Under the pieces are notes generated by a model that was not told the DNA's origin, searched no databases, and saw nothing but the letters and a program-made list of their open reading frames with translations. Shown here piece by piece: positions 54,680 to 64,000 of a stretch of 64,000 bases of DNA. Position numbers and translations under genes: made by a program. The stretch is taken from positions 62,001-126,000 of the forward strand of contig JAKLEN010000001.1 of assembly GCA_022711665.1 (NCBI GenBank). The letters are read 5' to 3'. This DNA is from Acidobacteriota bacterium. Lineage in GTDB: Bacteria; Acidobacteriota; Aminicenantia; Aminicenantales; Saccharicenantaceae. The first letter of the stretch is position 1; every line of letters starts with the position of its first letter.

Positions 54680-57600
54680 GCCTCTATCCTTCCGTCCGGA
54701 TCGAGGGCGGCCTTTTCAGCCCGGACCTTCTTGACCAGATCGTTTCCGCCGGCCTGTCGGGCCAGAAGCCGGCGGATTTCGGCCTCGAGCCGCGCCGGAA
54801 CATGACCGATGAGATCGCCGCAGTCTTCGCCGACGCCCGGGCCTTGTGGGGCGTCTTCCAGAACCGCCTCGACCGGCTTTCCGACCCCTCAGATCCTGCG
54901 ACGACGGTCACCCGCGATTACTGGATGATCCCGTTTTTCGGCCTTATCGGGTTCGATCTTCGCTTCAATCCGAAGGCCTACGAGGTGGACGGCCTCTCAT
55001 TTGCCGTCTCTCACCGGGCTGGAGAGGCCGAGGATTCCCCGCCGATCCACATCGTCGGCGCTCGCCAGGAGCTCGGTCGCCTGGCCGCGAGCGGCCGCCC
55101 CCGCCTGGCCCCGCACTCCCTCGTCCAAGAGTTCCTCAATCGCACCGATCACGTCTGGGGCGTGGTCTCTAACGGCCGGATCCTCCGGCTGCTCCGGGAT
55201 TCGACATACATCCGGCGCCAGGCCTACGTCGAGTTCGACCTCCAGGCCATCTTCGAGGACGAGCGTTTCGTGGATTTCGGCGCCCTCTTCCGGCTCCTCC
55301 ACCGGACGAGGTTCCCGCGCGGCATGGCGGACAGTCCGGACTGCCTCCTCGAGAAGTACTACGCCTATTCCGTTGAGCAGGGCGGCCGCGTCCGCGAGCA
55401 CATGCGCGAGGGCGTCGAGGAATGCATCCGGGTCCTGGCCGGCGGTTTCCTCGGCCATCCCGCCAATGACGACCTGCGCGCGAAGATAAGGGACAACCGT
55501 CTGACCGCCGCCGGGCTCTACAAACAGCTCCTGAAGCTCGTCTATCGCTTCATCTTCCTCCTCGTGGCCGAGGACAGGGGCCTCGTCAGCCCGGACGCCG
55601 TTTACCGCGAGCACTACGGCGTCGGCCGTCTTCGCCGCCTTCTCGAAAAGCGTTCGTCCTTCTCGGACCACACCGACCTCTGGATGGGCTTGCGGGTGCT
55701 CTGGACCGTCTTCAGCGACGATAAGCTCGCAGCGCTTCTCTCTCTGGCCCCGCTCAACGGCGAGCTCTTCGCTCCCCTGGACCTCGACACCTCACTGATT
55801 TCCAACAGCCATCTTCTCGAAGGCTTCGGGCGCCTGGCCAACTATCGAGAAACCCCGTCGAGCCCCGACCGCCGCGTCAACTATTCCGCCATCGACGTCG
55901 AGGAAATGGGCTCGGTCTATGAGAGCCTGCTTGAATTCCATCCGGTCATCGAAACGGACGCCGCCGGGCGGCTTCGATTCGAATTGGCGATCGGCTCCGA
56001 GCGCAAAACGACCGGCTCCTACTATACGCCTCCCGAACTGGTGAACGAGATCATCCAGAGCGCCCTCGTGCCTGTTCTCGGCGAACGGCTCAAGAGCGCT
56101 GCCTCCGCCGCTGAAAAGGAGAAGGCCGTTCTAGCTCTCCGGATCTGTGACCCGGCCTGCGGCTCCGGCCATTTCCTCCTTGCGGCCGCACGCCGCTTGG
56201 GAAAAGAGCTCGCTCGCGTCCGAACCGGTGAGGACGAGCCGGCCCCCGAGCGCGTTCGCGAGTGCGTTCGGGACGTCATCGCCCATTGTATTTACGGCGT
56301 CGATAAAAACCCCCTGGCCGTCGACCTCTGCCGGGTCGCCCTCTGGATCGAGGGCCACACCGAGGGCAAGCCTCTGACTTTTCTCGATCATCGCGTCCTC
56401 TGCGGCGATTCGCTCGTCGGCGTCTTCGACCTGGCCGTCCTTAAAGATGGCATTCCGGACGAAGCGTTCAAGCCGTTCGAAGGCGACGACAAGGGCGCCG
56501 CCCGCGCCGCCCTTAACGAAAACCGGGCCGAAAAAAGAGATACGCCCAGGCTCTTCAGCTGGGATCCGCGGCTGGGCATGGATGATTTTTGCCTTCATTG
56601 CCGCGAAGTGGAAGCGATCGCGGACGATTCGCCAGAGCACGTCCGCCGCAAGAAAGCCGCCTTCGAGGCCCAGCACCGCGACAAGGCTTGGCTTCGCGAC
56701 AAGATCGCCTGCGACCTCTGGACCGCGGCCTTTTTCCAGAAATATGTCCAGGGCCAGCCGCCGATCACGACACGGGTTGTCGCCGAGATCCTGGCCGGCG
56801 GGGCGGTCGACGGACGGCTGACGGGCCGGGCCGAGGCCCTGTCCCTGAGTCAAACGTTTTTCCATTGGCCGCTCGAATTCCCCGAGGTCTTCGCCCAAGG
56901 CGGATTCGACGTCGTCCTTTCGAATCCGCCGTGGGAAAGAATCAAGCTGCAGGAACAGGAGTTTTTCGCCGTAAGGGACAACAATATCGCTGAGGCGCCG
57001 AACAAGGCGGTTCGCGCCCGGATGATCAAGGAACTCGAATCGTCACACTCGCCTCTGTTTGCGGAATATATGGAGGCCGTGCGCCACGCCGAATCGGCCA
57101 GTCGGTTTTTGCGGCACGGTGGGAAATTTCCTCTCGCCGGGCGGGGGGATATCAATACCTATGCCGTATTCGCGGAACTTGCTCGGGCGTTGACCCGCCC
57201 GGGAGGCCGCTCGGGGATCATCATTCCCTCGGGCATCGCCACCGATGACACTACGAAGTATTTCTTCCAGGACGTGATGAACTCCGGCTCGCTCGTGAGC
57301 CTCTTCGACTTCGAGAACCGTAAAGGAATCTTCGCTTCGGTTCATAGGTCATATAAGTTCTGCCTCTTCACCTGCGAAAAGCCGGCGGGCAAAGAATCAA
57401 AACCCGGAGCGACCGAATTCGTTTTCTTCGCCCATCAAGTTGAGGACCTCAAGGAGCCCGCCCGGAGATTCACCCTTTCCTCGGACGAGATCGCCCTTCT
57501 CAACCCGAACACCGGGAATTGCCCGATCTTCCGCAGCCGCGCCGATGCCGAATTGACCAAAGCCATCTATCGCCGCGTGCCGATATTGTGGCGGGAAGCA

Positions 57601-58623
57601 TCGGAGGGTCTGCCAGAATCAAACCCATGGAACCTGCGCTTTTTCACGCTCTTCCACATGGCCAACGATTCCCATCACTTCCGGACCGCAAAAGAACTCA
57701 TCGCCCTCGAGTGCAGGAAGGAGGGCAATATTTTCGTCGGCCCTCAGGCACGCTATCTTCCGCTCTATGAAGCCAAGATGCTCCATCAATTCGATCATCG
57801 CTGGGCGACATACGAGGAACGGCCCAACGGCCAGGTCGATTCGAGAGATGTCACGCCCAAGGAAAAGCGCGATCCGAATTTCGTCGTCCAGCCCCGCTAT
57901 TGGGTCCGGGAGGATATCGTCGAATCGGCGATCCCCGAGGTTGCGCGCGGCCAGCAATGGTTCCTCGGCTGGCGTAACATCTGTCGGGCGACTGACGAAC
58001 GCACAACTATATCCACGATATTTCCAAGAACGGCTGTAGGTCATGCTTTTTTGCTAATCTTTCCAGATCAAGTCTCTTGGCCTTCCATAATAGCGCTGAC
58101 TTCTGTTATGAATTCCTATATTCAAGATTACAGCGCAAGGCAGAAGCTGGGAGGAACGAACTTTACCTACAATATCTTTCGCCAAATTTCTGTCCCGTCG
58201 CCAACGTTCTTTGAGAAAGCCAGTCGCTGGGATTCCGGGGAAAAAATAGCCGATTGGATCAGCTCTCGAGCCCTGGGACTTTTATACACTTCGTGGGACC
58301 TGGCTCCCTTCGCAAAGGCCTGCGGCTTCGACGGGCCGCCATTCCCTTGGAACGAGGAGCGTCGATTCGAACTCCGCTGCGAGCTCGACGCCGCGTTCTT
58401 TCATCTCTATCTCCCCTCAAATGCACACGGAGATTGGATTCAGGCTGAAAAAGAAACCTCCTCTCAACTAGCCGAGCTCGTGGCCTACTTCCCCACCCCG
58501 CGCGCCGCCGTCTCCTACGTCCTCGATCAATTCCCCATTGTCCAGGAAAAAGACGAGCGCCGCTTCGGCCGCTTCCGTACAAAAGAACAAATTTTGGCTA
58601 TTTACGATACCTTGGGAACGTGA
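54676..58623 (+). CDS. drmMI: DISARM-type N6-adenine DNA methyltransferase (DrmMI-like)
   Basis: A 1315-aa, type IIG-like methyltransferase. After an N-terminal region of about 440 residues come 'TTGSYYTPPELVNEII', the SAM-binding motif I 'DPACGSGHF' at 492-500, 'GVDKNPLAVDLCRVALWIEGH', and the catalytic 'NPPW' at 750-753, typical of adenine-N6 modification. The C-terminal third should hold target recognition ('KLGGTNFTYNIFRQISVPSP'). No clear nuclease PD-(D/E)XK motif was seen at the N-terminus. It would mark self DNA so that the helicases act on phage DNA. A stretch around 58000-58270 is markedly AT-rich. The next gene starts with no spacing (TGAATG). Confidence 0.87.
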   Translation: MSLYPSVRIEGGLFSPDLLDQIVSAGLSGQKPADFGLEPRRNMTDEIAAVFADARALWGVFQNRLDRLSDPSDPATTVTRDYWMIPFFGLIGFDLRFNPKAYEVDGLSFAVSHRAGEAEDSPPIHIVGARQELGRLAASGRPRLAPHSLVQEFLNRTDHVWGVVSNGRILRLLRDSTYIRRQAYVEFDLQAIFEDERFVDFGALFRLLHRTRFPRGMADSPDCLLEKYYAYSVEQGGRVREHMREGVEECIRVLAGGFLGHPANDDLRAKIRDNRLTAAGLYKQLLKLVYRFIFLLVAEDRGLVSPDAVYREHYGVGRLRRLLEKRSSFSDHTDLWMGLRVLWTVFSDDKLAALLSLAPLNGELFAPLDLDTSLISNSHLLEGFGRLANYRETPSSPDRRVNYSAIDVEEMGSVYESLLEFHPVIETDAAGRLRFELAIGSERKTTGSYYTPPELVNEIIQSALVPVLGERLKSAASAAEKEKAVLALRICDPACGSGHFLLAAARRLGKELARVRTGEDEPAPERVRECVRDVIAHCIYGVDKNPLAVDLCRVALWIEGHTEGKPLTFLDHRVLCGDSLVGVFDLAVLKDGIPDEAFKPFEGDDKGAARAALNENRAEKRDTPRLFSWDPRLGMDDFCLHCREVEAIADDSPEHVRRKKAAFEAQHRDKAWLRDKIACDLWTAAFFQKYVQGQPPITTRVVAEILAGGAVDGRLTGRAEALSLSQTFFHWPLEFPEVFAQGGFDVVLSNPPWERIKLQEQEFFAVRDNNIAEAPNKAVRARMIKELESSHSPLFAEYMEAVRHAESASRFLRHGGKFPLAGRGDINTYAVFAELARALTRPGGRSGIIIPSGIATDDTTKYFFQDVMNSGSLVSLFDFENRKGIFASVHRSYKFCLFTCEKPAGKESKPGATEFVFFAHQVEDLKEPARRFTLSSDEIALLNPNTGNCPIFRSRADAELTKAIYRRVPILWREASEGLPESNPWNLRFFTLFHMANDSHHFRTAKELIALECRKEGNIFVGPQARYLPLYEAKMLHQFDHRWATYEERPNGQVDSRDVTPKEKRDPNFVVQPRYWVREDIVESAIPEVARGQQWFLGWRNICRATDERTTISTIFPRTAVGHAFLLIFPDQVSWPSIIALTSVMNSYIQDYSARQKLGGTNFTYNIFRQISVPSPTFFEKASRWDSGEKIADWISSRALGLLYTSWDLAPFAKACGFDGPPFPWNEERRFELRCELDAAFFHLYLPSNAHGDWIQAEKETSSQLAELVAYFPTPRAAVSYVLDQFPIVQEKDERRFGRFRTKEQILAIYDTLGT

Positions 58624-59481
58624 ATGACCGCCTCGATGAGCAAGCTCATTATCGATGTAAGTGATCGGTCGAGAAACGTCTATTTTGATACGAGCATCTA
58701 CAACCGGATTCTCGACGATTCGGAACGTGAACGGATCATAGGACTCATAAAGGAGAGGGGCCTGATTGTCATCCCCAGCGCAGTCAACCTATGCGAATTG
58801 CTTATGACAAGCGCTGCAAACAGGAAAGCTGGGCTGATACAAACCTATAACGAGATCAGGAACGATTTCCATCCGCTGAAGCCGTTCCCCTGGCTCCTCC
58901 AGGAATCAGTGGAAGCTGTCCAACAGAATATGGAGGAGCTAGAAATCGTCTATCCGATAAACATCAATGACGAAACTGAGAATATCTGTCGTGAACTTAT
59001 GGCCCAAAGCGGCGGCGAACTGGAGCCATATCTCCAAGGCGCCAGGGATTACGTGCAACGGATGGCGCAAACAACAAGGCTTGTTGATGAGGTTCAATAT
59101 TTCGCTTATTTGGATACTGACAGCGGCCAGAGAGTTTTGCTCGGATTATTTGATCAACTCTGTAGGGCCATGCGGCTGGACTGCGGACTTGATGAGGTCA
59201 GAAAGATCACTTTGATAACATCCTTATCCATGCCCTGGAAATACTATTTGGAATCATATGCTTATTTATTTTATCGAAGAGCATTCCCGGACCGAGGATA
59301 CGGAAGAGGATCAAATCCAGGGCCCTCTGACCTAGACCAGTGCATATATATGTTTTGGCCAGGGCACTTTGTAGTCGAAGATCCAATATTCCTGACGTTC
59401 CTAAAGCGTTTGAGTGAAATCAGGACCTATCCCGTCAAGGTTATGAGCTATGCCGAATTCAGGGATTTCCTCTCAAGATGA
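58624..59481 (+). CDS. PIN-like domain protein within the defence island
   Basis: A 285-aa protein not found in canonical DISARM operons. Acidic residues are placed as in PIN nucleases: D22 in 'VYFDTSIYNRIL', E58 in 'IPSAVNLCELL', D236/D238 in 'GPSDLDQC' and D253 in 'FVVEDPIFLTFLKRL', the last two after a helical insertion of about 150 residues. An alternative start (ATG 58636, at 'MSKLIID') is possible. Base composition is lower in G+C than its neighbours, a sign of separate origin. It is directly adjacent to the methyltransferase gene and followed by an AAA ATPase. A nuclease effector or toxin role is an inference. Confidence 0.6.
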   Translation: MTASMSKLIIDVSDRSRNVYFDTSIYNRILDDSERERIIGLIKERGLIVIPSAVNLCELLMTSAANRKAGLIQTYNEIRNDFHPLKPFPWLLQESVEAVQQNMEELEIVYPININDETENICRELMAQSGGELEPYLQGARDYVQRMAQTTRLVDEVQYFAYLDTDSGQRVLLGLFDQLCRAMRLDCGLDEVRKITLITSLSMPWKYYLESYAYLFYRRAFPDRGYGRGSNPGPSDLDQCIYMFWPGHFVVEDPIFLTFLKRLSEIRTYPVKVMSYAEFRDFLSR

Positions 59482-59514
59482 AAGGCTCTCGACAAAAGCA
59501 CAATTTTTATGATT

Positions 59515-59571
59515 ATTATCCTTGCAATAAGGATAATTCAATGATAATTTATCCTTCCAGGAAGGATAAAT
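59515..59571. promoter_or_regulatory. twin operator palindromes before the AAA ATPase gene
   Basis: Palindrome 1: ATTATCCTT (59515-59523) / AAGGATAAT (59529-59537). Palindrome 2: ATTTATCCTTCC (59547-59558) / GGAAGGATAAAT (59560-59571), which runs into the ATG at 59570. Both share TTATCCTT/AAGGATAA, and their centres are 33 bp apart, about three helical turns. The 88-bp gap is AT-rich. It looks like a cooperative repressor site controlling the ATPase and helicase genes. Confidence 0.75.
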
Positions 59572-60867
59572 GAGAGAACTTATCAAACAAAAGATCGTCG
59601 ATTCGCTGGCCGCGCCGCTGCCCACATTCACGCGCCGCGATATCCGGCTGCCGCGGATCGCCGGCAAGGCGACGGCGGTCGTGGGCATGCGCCGGACCGG
59701 AAAGACCACGTTTCTCTGGCAAGTCCTGTCCGATCGGGTCCGCGAGGGTGTCCCCCGGGAAGGGCTATTGTTCTTCGGGTTCGAAGACGAACGCCTGGCC
59801 GGCATGGCCGCGAAGGACCTGCAGATTGTCGTCGAAGAATACTACCGGCTCCACCCGGAATGGCGGGACAAGAAAAAGGCCGTCTTCGCCTTCGACGAAA
59901 TTCAGGCCGTTCCAGGGTGGGAACCATTCGCTCGCCGCATCCTTGATACCGAGCACGTCGAGCTCTTCGTCTCGGGCTCTTCCGCGCGGCTTCTGAGCCG
60001 CGAGGTCGCGACCAGCATGCGCGGCCGGGCGATGGAGGTTCTCGTCAATCCCTTCAGCTTCCGGGAATATCTCAGGCACAGGGGAAAAGAGCCCGGGGGG
60101 CCCGTAGACCGATTGCCAAAGGCTGCGCGATCGGCCATGGAGAAGGAACTTCTCGAGTACCTGACCTGCGGGGGATTTCCCGAAGCGCAGAATGCCGACG
60201 CAAGCGACCGGCGCGACCTCCTCCGGGGATATGTGGACGCCGTTCTTTTCCGGGACATCGTCGAAAGACACGAAGAAACCCACGTCGCCGCCCTACGCTG
60301 GATGGTGCGCCATCTTCTGGGAAATCCGGGCGGGTCGTTCAGCGTCAACAGGTTCTACAAAGACACGCGGTCCCAGGGGCTGTCGGTCACAAAAGATAAG
60401 CTCTATGATCTCTTTTCCTATCTGGAAGACGCCTTCCTCGTCCGTACGGTTTCGCTTCTGACGAAGTCGGAACGGCGCCGGATGGTGAATCCGCGCAAGG
60501 TCTATCCGGTCGATCCGGGTTTGATCCCTATCTATGATCGAACCGGGCAATCGGAGACCGGGCATGCCCTGGAGACCTGCGTGATGCTCGAGCTCAGGCG
60601 CCGGGCCGCCGACATCGCCTATGTCCGGACGCGGGATGGCGCCGAAGTCGATTTCTTCGCCCTGTTTCCCGATCGGCGCGAAGTCCTGATCCAAGTCTGC
60701 GCGGACCTCGGCGACCCGAACGTCTGCGAAAGGGAGGTCCGTGGACTCGTCGAGGCCGGGCGCGAGCATCCGGACGCAGAAAAAACGATTGTAGTCCTTC
60801 ATCCCGGACCGTCCCGCGCTCTGCCGGACGGGATCGAAGTCAAGCCGGCCGTCGAATGGTTGCTGTC

Positions 60868-60871
<4 letters not shown>
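59570..60871 (+). CDS. AAA ATPase with DUF4143-type C-terminal domain
   Basis: A 433-aa protein of the AAA_14/DUF4143 family common in archaea and bacteria. The Walker A 'GMRRTGKT' spans 39-46, Walker B is 'AVFAFDEIQAVPGW' (about 98-112), and the sensor region is 'LFVSGSSARLLSREVAT'. The C-terminal domain resembles a PD-(D/E)XK fold: 'YVRTRDGAEVDFFALFPDRREVLIQVCADL', where the usual Lys of the ExK pair is Cys, so it may be catalytically dead. It often occurs as a solitary mobile gene; here it sits inside the defence island with its own operator region. Its stop overlaps the helicase ATG. Role unknown. Confidence 0.85.

Positions 60872-64000
<3,129 letters not shown>

Overview
This is a gene-dense window, high in G+C by eye, from a diderm bacterium. 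It encodes an RND efflux pump, a FadL-like porin, two Oar/SusC-like outer-membrane receptors, an LptF-LptG fusion and MltG. Three GWxTD-domain proteins, carboxypeptidase-regulatory-domain receptors, TPR-fused sulfatase-fold proteins and start/stop-overlapping operons suggest the Acidobacteriota/Aminicenantota neighbourhood. That placement is an inference; no 16S rRNA is present.

Left part (1-13.5 kb, mostly minus strand): a TetR-controlled tripartite efflux operon (TetR, adaptor, RND pump, TolC-like protein cut by the window edge), ftsH, a second paralogous TetR gene, a B12-binding radical SAM enzyme and ppdK. Four related operator-like sites link the two TetR genes, the pump and the radical SAM gene. 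Next comes an aminotransferase / rhodanese / MauE-DoxX-like operon.

Middle (15-30 kb): a FadL-like porin diverges from pyrK-pyrD-pyrF. A Yip1-family protein and tRNA-Cys and tRNA-Gly follow. A Fur-family regulator with a near-consensus Fur box leads an operon with a NifX-like protein, a CGGC protein and a PLP trans-sulfuration enzyme. Then come a ddl-ruvX-mltG operon and several secreted proteins.

28-43 kb: an outer-membrane/secretion block with three GWxTD proteins, two tandem paralogous receptors with duplicated terminators, and a sulfatase-fold/TPR membrane protein. 42.6-51.7 kb: EndoQ-like PHP nuclease with a C-terminal clamp-binding pentapeptide, bifunctional nuclease, LptF-LptG fusion, a large REP/MITE-like hairpin, CIRCE-controlled groES-groEL, and a purC-PHP-cvpA-Fis-HTH operon.

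Right end (51.8-64 kb, plus strand): a defence island resembling class 1 DISARM (drmD SNF2 helicase, drmMI adenine methyltransferase, drmA-like helicase running off the edge). A PIN-like protein gene and a DUF4143-type AAA ATPase gene sit between the methyltransferase and the helicase. The ATPase gene is preceded by twin operator palindromes. This insertion is the most novel arrangement in the window. Any drmB and drmC would lie beyond the right edge.
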